This document shows, one piece after another, positions 52,499 through 61,419 of a stretch of DNA of 64,000 nt. This DNA is from CAVQBJ01 sp963724405 (GTDB taxonomy: Bacteria > Actinomycetota > Thermoleophilia > Solirubrobacterales > Solirubrobacteraceae), in the NCBI GenBank assembly GCA_963724405.1, contig CAVRUQ010000012.1, positions 62,001-126,000 of the forward strand. The letters are read 5' to 3'. The notes below the pieces were generated by a model that saw nothing but the letters and a program-made list of their open reading frames with translations, was not told the DNA's origin and ran no database searches. Made by a program: the position numbers and the translations under genes. Positions within the stretch are counted from its first letter, which is position 1; each line of letters starts with the position of its first letter.

Positions 52499-55400
52499 TC
52501 AGCCCCCGAGCGCCGGGTTGTGCAGCAGCCCGGGGTTCCCGAGCAGGTTCAGGCGCGCGCTCAGCAGCGTCCAGTCGGCGGCGTGCAGCGACGCGCCCGG
52601 CGCGGTGGCCACCGAGGCCGTGCCGGCGAGCGGGGGCGAGCCCGCCGCCGCGTCCGGCAGGGGCGACGCGAAGCGGACGACGACGCCGTTCGCGCCCGCC
52701 GCGCTCCCGGCGTGCGTGGAGCCGGCCGGCGTCAGGTCGCTCTCGGTCGCGCTCGGCGCGAAGCCGGGCGGAAGCGCCTGCAGCCGCGCCACGGTGATCG
52801 CGCCGATCGAGGTCCCCTCCGCGCCGCTCGTGAGCGAGACGCCGTTGATCGCCGTGATGTCGAGCCACTCGACCGGGCGACCCGGGTCGCAGTTCGCACC
52901 GAGGACCCTCGGATCGAGGCCCGACGCGGCGAGGTACTCGAGCGCCGCGAGCAGCCGGCGGTCGATCTCGTCGCGGGTCACCTCGAGCGGCACGCAGCCG
53001 GCGAGCGTGATGCGCCGGTCGGCGATCACCTCGCGGGAGAGCGCACCCTCGCCGAGCAGGAACTCGCGCTCGCTGCCCCACGTGGCCAGGTCGGTCGCGC
53101 CGGCGCGCGGCACGACGGCGCGCACGACACCGGGCACGGGCACGCCGGCCGCGCCGAGCGCCGAGGCCCAGGCGTCGACCGCCGGCGTCGCGACCGCGTC
53201 GGGGGCGGTGCTCGTCGTGCTCGTGGTGGTCGTGGCCGACGCGCCCGCGAGCGCGGCGCCCGGCGCCGGCGACGCCTTCTTCGCCGCGGCCGGCGCGTAC
53301 GGGTGCAGTACCTGCGCCCGCAGGCTCCAGCTGGCCAGGAAGGGCAGCGGGTTCACGGGCGCGGTCGCGCCGACCGGCTGCAGGGCGAAGCCGAGCTCGC
53401 CCTGCGCGCCGGCGTTCGCGACGCGCCCGATCGTCGTGCCGGCCCACACCGGCTGCCCGACCCGCAGCGCCACCCAGCCGGTCGCGGGAGCCGTCGTCGC
53501 CGCCGCCAGCACGTGCGCCGGCGGCGCGGCCGAGAGTGGCTGGTAGCCGAGGACGGTGAGCGCGTTCGTCACGGCGGGCACGGGCAGCGAGGACACGGTC
53601 GTGCTTGCGTCACTCGAGGCGGCGGAGCCCGCCGGCGCGGCGCTGATGACCGGCGGTGCAGCGGCGCTTCCGGCGGCGACCGCAAGCGCCTCCGCGCCGG
53701 AGCCGAATCCCGCGCCCGCGGCCGCGGCCACCGAGAACCGCGCCGCGGTCGAGCCGGTCGAGGCGGTCGTCCCGGCGGGCTTCGCGCTCGAGGCCGCCGG
53801 CACGGCATCGACCGAGTCGCCGGCCGGGGCCACCGTACCCGCGACGGCCTTCGCCGCCGGCATCGCCGCCGAGAAGACCTGCGCCACGGGCGCCAGCGCG
53901 GCGGACGCCTTCGCCGCGGACGCGGTCGCCGCGGAGACCAGCGCCGCGGTCGTCGACGTCGCGGGAGCCTTCGCCCCCACCGCCCAGGACGGGGCGTTCG
54001 CCGGGGGCGCCCCCGCCCTCGCACCCGGCGCCCGCACGTACATGCCGACGAAGGCGAGGTGGGAGTAGGTGAACTGGTTGCCCTCGACGTCGCGGACGGT
54101 CACGTAGGCGCCGTAGCGCGCGGACTGCCCGACGGCCACGATGCTGCCGTCGCGCACCGACACGACGTTCGCGTTGCGCGTCGTCCGCAGGAGCGCCGTG
54201 TCGCCGACCGAGCCACCGGCCGCCGCCGGGGCCGTCGCCGTCGTCGCTCCCGCCGGGGCGGTGGAGCGGGCGGCCGTCGGCGCGGCCGAGCCCGCCGCGT
54301 GCGTGGCGACGGCCGCCGGCGGCGGCGCCGCGCTTGCGTTGAGCGAGGCCGGGGTGAGCGCGCTGCTCGCCGTGACCTGCGGGGCCGCGTTGGTCGCCCC
54401 GGGCGAGGGCGTGGCCCCCGGCAGCGGCGGGTTCTCGATCGCCGCCTGCTCGGGGGCGCTCATGGGCACCGGCGGGACGCCGACGCTCAGCTCGGTCAAC
54501 GCGTTGATCATCGTGGCCGGGAAGCTCTCGATGAGCGTCGCCCGCAGGAGCACCGACTGCACGTAGGCGGTCGAGTGGTTGTACGCGAAGATCGCGCCGT
54601 TGATATCGGTGCGCCCCCCGTTCGCGGCGAGGTAGCTCGCGGCGGCGAAGATCGCGTCGGCCGGGTTGTACGGGTCGGCCTGGTTGAGCCCCGCGCCGTC
54701 GACGCCGTAGCCCGCCCAGGTGGCCGGCATGAACTGCATCCAGCCGACCGCCCCGGCGGACGAGACCGCGTCGTCAAAGCCGTAGTCCGTCTCGACCTCG
54801 TTGATCGCCGCGAGCACCGGCCAGGGGATGCCGTACTGATCGCCGGCCGCCTGGTAGAGGCTGAGCAGGAAGAGCGGGATCCGGTAGGACCCGACCGCCG
54901 CGCTCGTGACGTCGGTGGAGAGCGGCGCCGACGCGCCCCGCGCCCCCGCCGCCTGCGGCGTCGGAGGCAAGCCGATCGGAGCCGTCGACGGACCGCTCCC
55001 GATCACGGGCGCGGCGCCGCTCGCCGGAGGCGGGGTGGCGCTCCCGCCGGAGGGGGCGGGCGGGGCGCTCGGCGGTGGCTGCGTCGGCGGCGACGGCGTC
55101 TTGGCGCGGCGGGGCTGGCTCGTCTTCGGACTCGGAGTCGACGTCCGGCCGCCGCCGGTGGCCTGCTTGCCCGCGCCCGCCGAGGAGACCGATCGCGTGT
55201 GGCGGCCCGGGAGCGACCCTCCCGACCCGCCGACCGGCCCGGTCGGGCCGGTCGGGCCCGTCGGGCCCGTCGGGCCGCTCGGGCCGCGCGAGGCGGGCGG
55301 TCCCGTGGGCCCGGTCGCCCCCACGGGCCCCGTCGGCGCGACGGCACTCGAGGAGGAGGAGGAGGAGGAGGAGGAGGAGGTCGTGGCGCTTGCGCTCACG

Positions 55401-55924
55401 CTCGAGGAGGTCGACGCCGTGGCGGCCGTCGCCGCGAAGCTCGATGCCGGTGCGATGAGCGCCGGGACGATGGCGAGACCGGCGAGCGCGAGGCGCGGGC
55501 GGAGCGCCCGGCGCGGGCGACGAGGACGCAGTGGCTGGCGCGAGATCCCTGCCCACTGCGGCGCCGGCAGCTCGCCGCCCGGGCGCCGCAGGCCGGCACG
55601 CTCGTCGAGCGTGAGCACGACGCGCGGGGCGCCGCCGGGACGCCGCAGGCCGGTCCGATCGGCCGCGGCGCCGAAGACGTAGTGCACGCCGTCCGGCCGG
55701 CGCAGGCCGGCATGCTCGGCCGCACAGAAGACCGCCTTCAGGGCGTCGGGGCGGCGCATCGCCGCGCGGTCCTGCTCGGGACCGTCGCGCTGAACGGGCG
55801 CGCGCGGCGGAGACTCGCCGGCGGGCCGGCGCGGCAAGGGCTCACCGCCGGGCCGCCGCAGACCCTCGCGTTCGATCGCCGAGGGGCCCGGGGGTGCCGG
55901 CGCGACCGTGCGGGGGCCCTCCAT
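52499..55924 (-). CDS. Giant membrane-anchored cell-wall hydrolase (lytic transglycosylase plus LytM-like domain)
   Basis: 1141 residues. 1-120: a cytoplasmic, Arg/Pro-rich tail with five GLRRPxG-like repeats (Leu22, Met56, Leu74, Leu93, Leu112). ~145-164: a membrane or signal helix. ~165-210: Ser tract. ~210-250: collagen-like Gly-Pro-Thr repeats. ~340-500: an MltB/Slt-type transglycosylase (INEVETDYG with catalytic Glu378; SAGAVGWMQFMPATWAGYG). ~600-660: a LytM/M23-like barrel (ARYGAYVTVRDVEGNQFTYSHL) that seems to lack the zinc ligands. ~900-1141: a further domain I do not recognise. The ATG at 55924 follows the pilus ATPase stop by 4 nt; a start at 55960 would overlap it. Confidence 0.82.
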   Translation of the reverse strand: MEGPRTVAPAPPGPSAIEREGLRRPGGEPLPRRPAGESPPRAPVQRDGPEQDRAAMRRPDALKAVFCAAEHAGLRRPDGVHYVFGAAADRTGLRRPGGAPRVVLTLDERAGLRRPGGELPAPQWAGISRQPLRPRRPRRALRPRLALAGLAIVPALIAPASSFAATAATASTSSSVSASATTSSSSSSSSSSSAVAPTGPVGATGPTGPPASRGPSGPTGPTGPTGPTGPVGGSGGSLPGRHTRSVSSAGAGKQATGGGRTSTPSPKTSQPRRAKTPSPPTQPPPSAPPAPSGGSATPPPASGAAPVIGSGPSTAPIGLPPTPQAAGARGASAPLSTDVTSAAVGSYRIPLFLLSLYQAAGDQYGIPWPVLAAINEVETDYGFDDAVSSAGAVGWMQFMPATWAGYGVDGAGLNQADPYNPADAIFAAASYLAANGGRTDINGAIFAYNHSTAYVQSVLLRATLIESFPATMINALTELSVGVPPVPMSAPEQAAIENPPLPGATPSPGATNAAPQVTASSALTPASLNASAAPPPAAVATHAAGSAAPTAARSTAPAGATTATAPAAAGGSVGDTALLRTTRNANVVSVRDGSIVAVGQSARYGAYVTVRDVEGNQFTYSHLAFVGMYVRAPGARAGAPPANAPSWAVGAKAPATSTTAALVSAATASAAKASAALAPVAQVFSAAMPAAKAVAGTVAPAGDSVDAVPAASSAKPAGTTASTGSTAARFSVAAAAGAGFGSGAEALAVAAGSAAAPPVISAAPAGSAASSDASTTVSSLPVPAVTNALTVLGYQPLSAAPPAHVLAAATTAPATGWVALRVGQPVWAGTTIGRVANAGAQGELGFALQPVGATAPVNPLPFLASWSLRAQVLHPYAPAAAKKASPAPGAALAGASATTTTSTTSTAPDAVATPAVDAWASALGAAGVPVPGVVRAVVPRAGATDLATWGSEREFLLGEGALSREVIADRRITLAGCVPLEVTRDEIDRRLLAALEYLAASGLDPRVLGANCDPGRPVEWLDITAINGVSLTSGAEGTSIGAITVARLQALPPGFAPSATESDLTPAGSTHAGSAAGANGVVVRFASPLPDAAAGSPPLAGTASVATAPGASLHAADWTLLSARLNLLGNPGLLHNPALGG
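55350..55380. repeat. GAG trinucleotide microsatellite encoding poly-Ser
   Basis: Ten GAG units plus one base on the plus strand. On the coding minus strand it gives a run of 11 Ser codons just before the collagen-like segment. Unit loss or gain would change linker length without a frameshift. Confidence 0.95.
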
Positions 55925-55928
55925 GGCG

Positions 55929-57683
55929 TCAGTTGAGGCTCGTGACGCGACCGAGCTCAACCATCGAGGTCAGGCCGGCCTTCACCTTGTCGAGCCCATC
56001 GGCGCGCATGCTGCGCATCCCCTCGCGCACGGCCTGCGCGGAGACCTCGTCCGAGCTCTTGTTCTCCATCGCCATGCGACGGATGTCCTCGGACATCGGC
56101 ATGACCTCGAACAGGCCGATGCGGCCGCGGTAGCCGGTGCCTCCGCAGCGCGCGCAGCCCTTGGGCCCGTAGGCGGTGACCCCCTGAAGGCCCCACTGCT
56201 CGATGACGGCGGGGGTGAGCTCGACCGGCTCCTTGCAGTCCTCGCACAGCTTGCGCATCAGCCGCTGGGCGACGATGCAGTCGACGGCCGAGGCGATCAT
56301 GAACGGTGGCACGCCCATGTCGGCGAGGCGGCCCAGCGCGCTCGGCGCGTCGTTGGTGTGCAGCGTCGAGAGCACCATGTGGCCGGTGATCGCCGCCTGC
56401 ACCGCGATCGTCGCGGTCTCCTGGTCGCGGATCTCGCCGACCATGATGATGTCGGGGTCGGCGCGCAGCATCGTGCGCAGGCCGGTGGCGAACGTCATCC
56501 CGACCTTCGTGTTGACCGCCATCTGCTTGACGCCCGGGATGCGCGACTCGACCGGGTCCTCGATCGTGATGATCGTGCCCTCGCCGTTGTTGACCTCGTT
56601 GAGCGCGGCGTAGAGCGTGGTCGACTTCCCCGACCCGGTCGGACCGGTGACGAGCACGGCGCCGCGGTGGCGCTGCAGCGCCTTGCGAAAGAGGTCCTCC
56701 TCCTGCGGGAGCATCCCGAGCCCGGCGAGGTCCTGCACGACCGGGCCCTTGTCGAGGATGCGCATGACCATCCCCTCGCCCTCGGCCAGCGGCAGCGTGA
56801 CCAGGCGCAGGTCGATGCGCCGGCCGTCGACGTTGACCGCCATGCGGCCGTCCTGGGGCAGGCGTCGCTCGGCGATGTTCAGGCTCGCCATCACCTTCAC
56901 GCGCGAGACGACGCGGCGCGCCATCTTGGCGCTCATCGTCGCGGCGGGATGGATCACGCCGTCAACGCGGAAGAGGACGCGCATCTCGCGCTCCTCGGGA
57001 TCGAAGTGGATGTCGGAGGCGCCCTGCTCGACCGCCTGCGCGATGAGGGAGTGCACAAGGCGGATCGCCGGCGCCTCGGCCTCGCCGCCGTCGTCGCTGA
57101 GCGGCTCGAACGTCTCCTCGGTCTCGTCGATCCCCTCGACGGACTCGTCGAGGCGCTGTTGGCGCGCGAGCAGCGCGCGGATGTCATCCAGCGAGGCGAC
57201 GGCCGGCTGCACCTTCAGGCCGGTCATCATCGTGATGTCGTCGATCGTCAGCAGGTTGCTCGGGTCGGCCATCGCGAGCAGCAGGCGGCGGTCCTCGAGG
57301 TACTCGATCGGGACGGCCTGGTAGCGACGGGCCACCTCGACCTCGATGAGGCCGACGGCGCCCATGTCGATCGGATAGACGGTCAGGTCGACGTGGTCGA
57401 GCCCGAGGCGCTCGGCGAGCACGCGTGCGAGCTGGTCGTTGGTGAGGACGCCGAGCTCGACGAGCACCTGTCCGGTGCGCTTGCCCTCCGTCCGCGCCTG
57501 CTCGATCGCGGCGTCCACGCGCGCCTTCTCGGCAAAGCCGAGCTGGATCGCGACGTCGCCGATCATGTTCGAGGAGCGCTTGCGCAGGCGCGGCCGCGTG
57601 AGCCCGGGGACGACCGACTCCTCGACGGCGCCGTTGGGCGGCGCGTCGGCCTGGCCCTGCGGGGCCTGGCTCTGTTGGGTCAT
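55929..57683 (-). CDS. GspE/PilB-type pilus or type II secretion assembly ATPase
   Basis: 584 residues. N-terminal GspE/MshE domain (IQLGFAEKARVDAAIEQ, VLTNDQLARVLAERLGL), then the AAA-like motor: Walker A GPTGSGKSTT (Lys353), Asp box TIITIEDPVE, Walker B RADPDIIMVGEIRDQET and His box GHMVLSTLHTND. The C-terminal four-Cys zinc motif CEDC...CARC is typical of PilB. It powers pilin polymerisation from the cytosol. ATG 57683 is chosen as the start nearest the MshE domain; an ATG at 57704 is possible. No pilin or platform protein gene is in the window. Confidence 0.9.
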   Translation of the reverse strand: MTQQSQAPQGQADAPPNGAVEESVVPGLTRPRLRKRSSNMIGDVAIQLGFAEKARVDAAIEQARTEGKRTGQVLVELGVLTNDQLARVLAERLGLDHVDLTVYPIDMGAVGLIEVEVARRYQAVPIEYLEDRRLLLAMADPSNLLTIDDITMMTGLKVQPAVASLDDIRALLARQQRLDESVEGIDETEETFEPLSDDGGEAEAPAIRLVHSLIAQAVEQGASDIHFDPEEREMRVLFRVDGVIHPAATMSAKMARRVVSRVKVMASLNIAERRLPQDGRMAVNVDGRRIDLRLVTLPLAEGEGMVMRILDKGPVVQDLAGLGMLPQEEDLFRKALQRHRGAVLVTGPTGSGKSTTLYAALNEVNNGEGTIITIEDPVESRIPGVKQMAVNTKVGMTFATGLRTMLRADPDIIMVGEIRDQETATIAVQAAITGHMVLSTLHTNDAPSALGRLADMGVPPFMIASAVDCIVAQRLMRKLCEDCKEPVELTPAVIEQWGLQGVTAYGPKGCARCGGTGYRGRIGLFEVMPMSEDIRRMAMENKSSDEVSAQAVREGMRSMRADGLDKVKAGLTSMVELGRVTSLN

Positions 57684-57757
57684 CTCGGGAACCCCGACAT
57701 CCATCGCGCAGTTGCATCGGCAGGCCCGGCGGTCGATGCCGTGGGTCCATCGAGCAA

Positions 57758-57879
57758 TGGACGAACGTCCGATGCCAGTGGACGGATGAACGACAAATTG
57801 CGTGCTCAAGTCCGCCAAACCCTGGACGGACAGCCCACATTTGCCCTGGACGCGTCCAGCGGCGTGTCACGGGCGTCCA
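57758..57879. promoter_or_regulatory. Cluster of TGGACG/CGTCC motifs upstream of pilus ATPase
   Basis: TGGACG at 57758, 57779, 57823 and 57847, and the complementary CGTCC(A) at 57766, 57853 and 57874, within 122 bp. Two pairs form palindromes (GGACG-AA-CGTCC and TGGACGCGTCCA). Probably a multi-site binding region for a regulator of the pilus operon. Confidence 0.45.
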
Positions 57880-57907
57880 GGGCCGGCGGCCCGGACGCGA
57901 CCGCCGG

Positions 57908-58981
57908 CTACGGGCCTGGAAGGCCGGCGGTGGCGGCTGTTTCCTCGGGAGAAGGAGACCCCACCCGACCCTCCAGTCCGAACGCCGAGGCGATCAGCTC
58001 GTAGGACCGCCGGCGGGCGGCGTGGTCGTGGGTGATGGTGACGACGATCACCTCTTCGGCCCCGTAGGCGCCGGCGAGCTCGAGCAGGCCCGCGCGCACG
58101 GTGTCACCGGTGCCGATGACCGCCCGCCGCCCGCCGCCGCTTCCCGCCGGGGAGCGCCGCTGCGCGGCGAGGAACTCGAGCGCCTTCTCCGGCGGGGGGA
58201 CCGGGATGAGCTCGCCGCGACGCAGGAGGCTGAGCGTCATGCGGCTGCTGGCCGCCAGGCGCGCGGCCTCCTCCTCGCTGTCGGCGGCGAGCGCCCAGGC
58301 GGCGACCGCCGTGCGCGGGCTGACCGTGTCCGGCCGCGGCGTGTACTCGGCGCGGTAGGAGGCGGCGATCTGAGCCCCGTCGCGATTGATGAAGTCGGCG
58401 AACGCGTACGGCAGGCCGAGCTGGGCCGCCCAGATCGCGCTCTGGCGCGAGGAGCCGAGCAGCCACGGCTCGGGCCGCTCCGGGCCTCCGGGCAGCGTCG
58501 CGGCTAGGCGCGCGAACGGATGGTCCTCCGGGAGGTCGTCGTCGAGGTAGGCGAGCAGCTCGGCGAGCCTCTGCGGGAAGTCATCGGGCGCGGCCTGGCG
58601 GCGGTCGGGCTGCAGCGCGAACGTCGTCAGCGGGTCGGTGCCCGAGGCCCGCCCGAGGCCGAGGTCGATCCGGCCTGGAAACAGGCCGGCGAGCATCGTG
58701 AACGACTCGGCGACCTTCAGCGGGCTGTAGTGCGGCAGCATCACGCCGCCGCTGCCCACGCGCAGGCCCGACGTCGCCGCGGCGATCGGTCCGACGAGCA
58801 CCTCGGGGCTCGCCCCGGCGAGCATCGGCCCGCCGTGATGCTCGGCCACCCAGTAGCGGTGATAGCCGAGCGCATCGGTCAGGCGGGCGAGGTCGATCGT
58901 GTTGCGCAACGCCTGGGCGCCAGTGGATCCCTCGGCGATCGGGGACTGGTCCAGGACGGACAGGCGGATCGGGGCGCTCAC
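57908..58981 (-). CDS. LLM-class (luciferase-like) flavin-dependent oxidoreductase
   Basis: 357 residues. TIM barrel opening with LSVLDQSPIAEGSTGAQAL and RYWVAEHHG, a signature of the LLM subgroup with single-chain alkanal-monooxygenase-like proteins. FPGRIDLGLGRASG is the phosphate-binding loop. It uses FMN or F420. The GTG at 58981 lies 7 nt after a TACGAT box, suggesting a leaderless message. Substrate unknown. Confidence 0.9.
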   Translation of the reverse strand: MSAPIRLSVLDQSPIAEGSTGAQALRNTIDLARLTDALGYHRYWVAEHHGGPMLAGASPEVLVGPIAAATSGLRVGSGGVMLPHYSPLKVAESFTMLAGLFPGRIDLGLGRASGTDPLTTFALQPDRRQAAPDDFPQRLAELLAYLDDDLPEDHPFARLAATLPGGPERPEPWLLGSSRQSAIWAAQLGLPYAFADFINRDGAQIAASYRAEYTPRPDTVSPRTAVAAWALAADSEEEAARLAASSRMTLSLLRRGELIPVPPPEKALEFLAAQRRSPAGSGGGRRAVIGTGDTVRAGLLELAGAYGAEEVIVVTITHDHAARRRSYELIASAFGLEGRVGSPSPEETAATAGLPGP

Positions 58982-58988
58982 ACCCTCG

Positions 58989-58994
58989 ATCGTA
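58989..58994 (-). promoter_or_regulatory. Candidate -10 box for leaderless LLM mRNA
   Basis: TACGAT on the minus strand, 7 nt before the GTG start. Confidence 0.45.
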
Positions 58995-59044
58995 GTCCGA
59001 CCGGTAGCGTGCCCAAGCCCGAACACCCGTTACGAGGAGCGATG

Positions 59045-59848
59045 ATGTCCAGCGACGCGCCGACGACCGACCTGACCGATCTGTTCTCGCTCGCCGGCAA
59101 GACCGCCCTGGTCACCGGCGGGTCACGGGGCATCGGCGAGATGATCGCCCGCGGGCTGCTCGCGGCCGGGGCGCGCGTGTGCCTGTCCGCGCGGAAGGCC
59201 GAGGCGCTGCTGCAGACCGCCGAGCGCCTGTCCGAGCTCGGCGAGGTCCACGCCATCCCCGCCGACGTGTCGAGCGCCGAGGGCGCGCAGACGCTCGCCG
59301 CCGCGGTGCGCGAGTGGTCCCCGACGCTGCACGTGCTCGTCAACAACGCGGGCGCCACGTGGGGGGCGCCGATCGAGGACTTCCTGCCCGAGGGCTTCGA
59401 GAAGGTGATCCGCACGAACGTGACCGGCGTCTTCTACCTGACCTCGTCGCTGCTCGGTGAGTTGCGCGCCGCCGCGAGCCCGTCCGATCCGGCGCGCGTC
59501 ATCAACATCGGCTCGATCGACGGTCTCCACGTGCCGGTGATGGAGAACTACCCCTACAGCGCGAGCAAGGCGGCCGTGCACCAGCTCACGCGTCACCTGG
59601 CCAAGCGCCTGGCCGGCGAGCACATCACGGTCAACGCGATCGCGCCCGGCCCGTTCGAGAGCAAGATGATGGCCTTCGCGCTCGGCAACCCGGAGCTGCG
59701 CGAGCAGATCGCGGCCACGATCCCGCTCGGGCGCATCGGCCGCCCGGACGACATGGCGGGCACGGCCGTCTTCCTCGCCTCGCGCGCCGGCTCGTATCTG
59801 AGCGGCGCGATCATCCCGGTCGACGGGGGACGCACCGGCGCGGGCTGA
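59045..59848 (+). CDS. SDR-family oxidoreductase, FabG-like
   Basis: 267 residues: TGGSRGIG (24-31), NNAG, Ser157, Tyr171-xxx-Lys175 (YSASK), and IPVDGGR at the C terminus. A classical SDR using NADP(H), often annotated 3-oxoacyl-ACP reductase, though many act on other ketones. Two ATGs occur in tandem; the second (59045) has better spacing from AGGAG at 59035-59039. Confidence 0.88.
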   Translation: MSSDAPTTDLTDLFSLAGKTALVTGGSRGIGEMIARGLLAAGARVCLSARKAEALLQTAERLSELGEVHAIPADVSSAEGAQTLAAAVREWSPTLHVLVNNAGATWGAPIEDFLPEGFEKVIRTNVTGVFYLTSSLLGELRAAASPSDPARVINIGSIDGLHVPVMENYPYSASKAAVHQLTRHLAKRLAGEHITVNAIAPGPFESKMMAFALGNPELREQIAATIPLGRIGRPDDMAGTAVFLASRAGSYLSGAIIPVDGGRTGAG

Positions 59849-59867
59849 CGTCGCCTCAGGCGGTCAG
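59845..59867. terminator. Bidirectional hairpin between convergent genes
   Basis: CTGAC and CGCC pair with GGCG and GTCAG (a two-base bulge, TCA loop). The hairpin includes both genes' stop codons. Confidence 0.45.
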
Positions 59868-61241
59868 CGCGGCCGCCATCTCGTCGAACGCCTGCACGTA
59901 GGCGTCGATCGCCTCGGTCGTGTGGGTGACCGACAGCGTCCACTCCTCCTCGCGCCCCGGGGTCATGAAGATGCCGCGGTTCATGTTCCAGGCCCACGCC
60001 AGCTCGGTCACCTCGGCGTCCTGGTTGGCCTTGAACGTCTCGTAGTCGACGATCTTCGTCGGGGAGAACGTGACGCAGCCCTTCGAGCCGACGCCGACGG
60101 CGTAGCCCGGGAGGCGATGGCGCTCGATGACCGCCTCGCAGCCGGTGACGATGCGGTCGTTGAGCTCGTCGAGCAGGCGGTAGGCGTCGGGCGTGAGCAC
60201 GTGCTCGAGGCTCGCGCGCGCGGCGGCCATGGCGAGCGGGTTGCCGTTATACGTGCCGACCTGGTAGACGCTGCCGTCCTCGACGACGCTCATCACCTCC
60301 TCGCTGCCGCCGATCGCTCCCGAGGGCAGGCCTCCACCGAGCGTCTTCGCCAGCGTGACCATGTCCGGCACGACCCCGAACCGCTCGGTCGCTCCGCCGG
60401 CGGCGATCGCGAGGCCGGTCTTCACCTCGTCGAAGATGAGCACGATCCCGTGGCGACGGGTCAGCTCGCGCACCGCCTCGAGGTAGCCCGGCTCGGGCAG
60501 CACGACCCCGAGGTTCATCATCGCCGCCTCCATGATCACGCACGCGGGCCGGCGGCCCTCGGACGCGAGGCGCTCGATGCGGCGTTCCATCGCGCCGGCG
60601 TCGTTGAACGGGACCGGGATCGTGAGGTCGCTGACGGCCTTCGGGATGCCGGCGCCGTAGGGCAGCGAGGCGAGGTTCTCGCGATCGCCGATGTCGTCGT
60701 AGGGGACGCCGATCGAGACCATCACGCCGTCGTGATGGCCGTGGTAGGACCCGAAGATCTTCATGATCGTGTCGCGGCCGGTGAGCGCGCGGGCGATCCG
60801 GATCGCGTCCATTGTCGCCTCCGAGCCGGAGTTGACGAACCGCCAGCGCGCGAGGCCCCAGCGGCGCTTGAGCTCCTCCGCCACCGCGATCGTGTCCTCC
60901 GTGACCGCGGCGAAGTGCGTGCCGAGCTCGACCCGCTTCTGGACCGCCTCGACGATCGCCGGATGCGCGTGGCCCTGGACCATCGAGCCGAACCCGTTAT
61001 GGAAGTCCCACATGCGGTTGCCGTCGACGTCGTTGACGATCGGCCCGTGGCCGTCGACGAGATAGATCGGCCACGGGTCGCGCAGCTGATACGAGGAGGC
61101 GACGCCGCCGCTGAGCGACTGGCGGGCGCGCTCGTACATCTCCTCCGACCGCTGCGTGCGCGCGTTCAGTGCGGCGAGCTCGCGCTCGGCCAGCTCGGCG
61201 ATCCGCTGGCGATCCAGCTCTACCGGACTCGTGACGGCCAT
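59856..61241 (-). CDS. Class III aminotransferase, glutamate-1-semialdehyde-mutase-like
   Basis: 461 residues. PLP lysine Lys299 in VTLAKTLGGGLPSG, FVNSGSEATMDAIRIAR, and LIFDEVKTG. The layout, with SLSGGVASSYQLRDPWPIY at the N terminus, resembles GSA aminomutase-like proteins that act outside heme synthesis. GGAGG precedes the ATG; TAAGCT about 60 nt further up is a plausible -10. No heme genes are near, so amine or amino acid metabolism is likelier. Confidence 0.87.
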   Translation of the reverse strand: MAVTSPVELDRQRIAELAERELAALNARTQRSEEMYERARQSLSGGVASSYQLRDPWPIYLVDGHGPIVNDVDGNRMWDFHNGFGSMVQGHAHPAIVEAVQKRVELGTHFAAVTEDTIAVAEELKRRWGLARWRFVNSGSEATMDAIRIARALTGRDTIMKIFGSYHGHHDGVMVSIGVPYDDIGDRENLASLPYGAGIPKAVSDLTIPVPFNDAGAMERRIERLASEGRRPACVIMEAAMMNLGVVLPEPGYLEAVRELTRRHGIVLIFDEVKTGLAIAAGGATERFGVVPDMVTLAKTLGGGLPSGAIGGSEEVMSVVEDGSVYQVGTYNGNPLAMAAARASLEHVLTPDAYRLLDELNDRIVTGCEAVIERHRLPGYAVGVGSKGCVTFSPTKIVDYETFKANQDAEVTELAWAWNMNRGIFMTPGREEEWTLSVTHTTEAIDAYVQAFDEMAAALTA

Positions 61242-61406
61242 CGACTACCTCCAGGGTGCAGACGGCCGACGGTGCTCGGGGCCGCCTTGTGGGCGACCCT
61301 GAGCTTACGTCACGCCCCCGGGCGTCGTGGCCGTACGAAACGTGCGGCAGCGGCCGCCAGGCCATGACAGCGTGTCACCCCCGCGCGGCTCCCGCCGTCA
61401 GGGCGG

Positions 61407-61412
61407 GATAAT
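61407..61412 (+). promoter_or_regulatory. Candidate -10 box for leaderless glycosyltransferase mRNA
   Basis: GATAAT lies 7 nt before the GTG start at 61420; no ribosome-binding site is seen. Confidence 0.45.
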
Positions 61413-61419
61413 CCCGTGC

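Noticed and set aside
55350..55380. CRISPR or tandem array at the GAG tract
   Set aside because: It is a simple trinucleotide repeat inside a coding sequence, with no spacers.
52520..55936. Plus-strand open frame of over 1100 codons opposite the cell-wall hydrolase gene
   Set aside because: Translation is Arg/Gly/Ala noise with no domain, while the minus strand shows transglycosylase motifs. Long antisense frames are expected in DNA this GC-rich.
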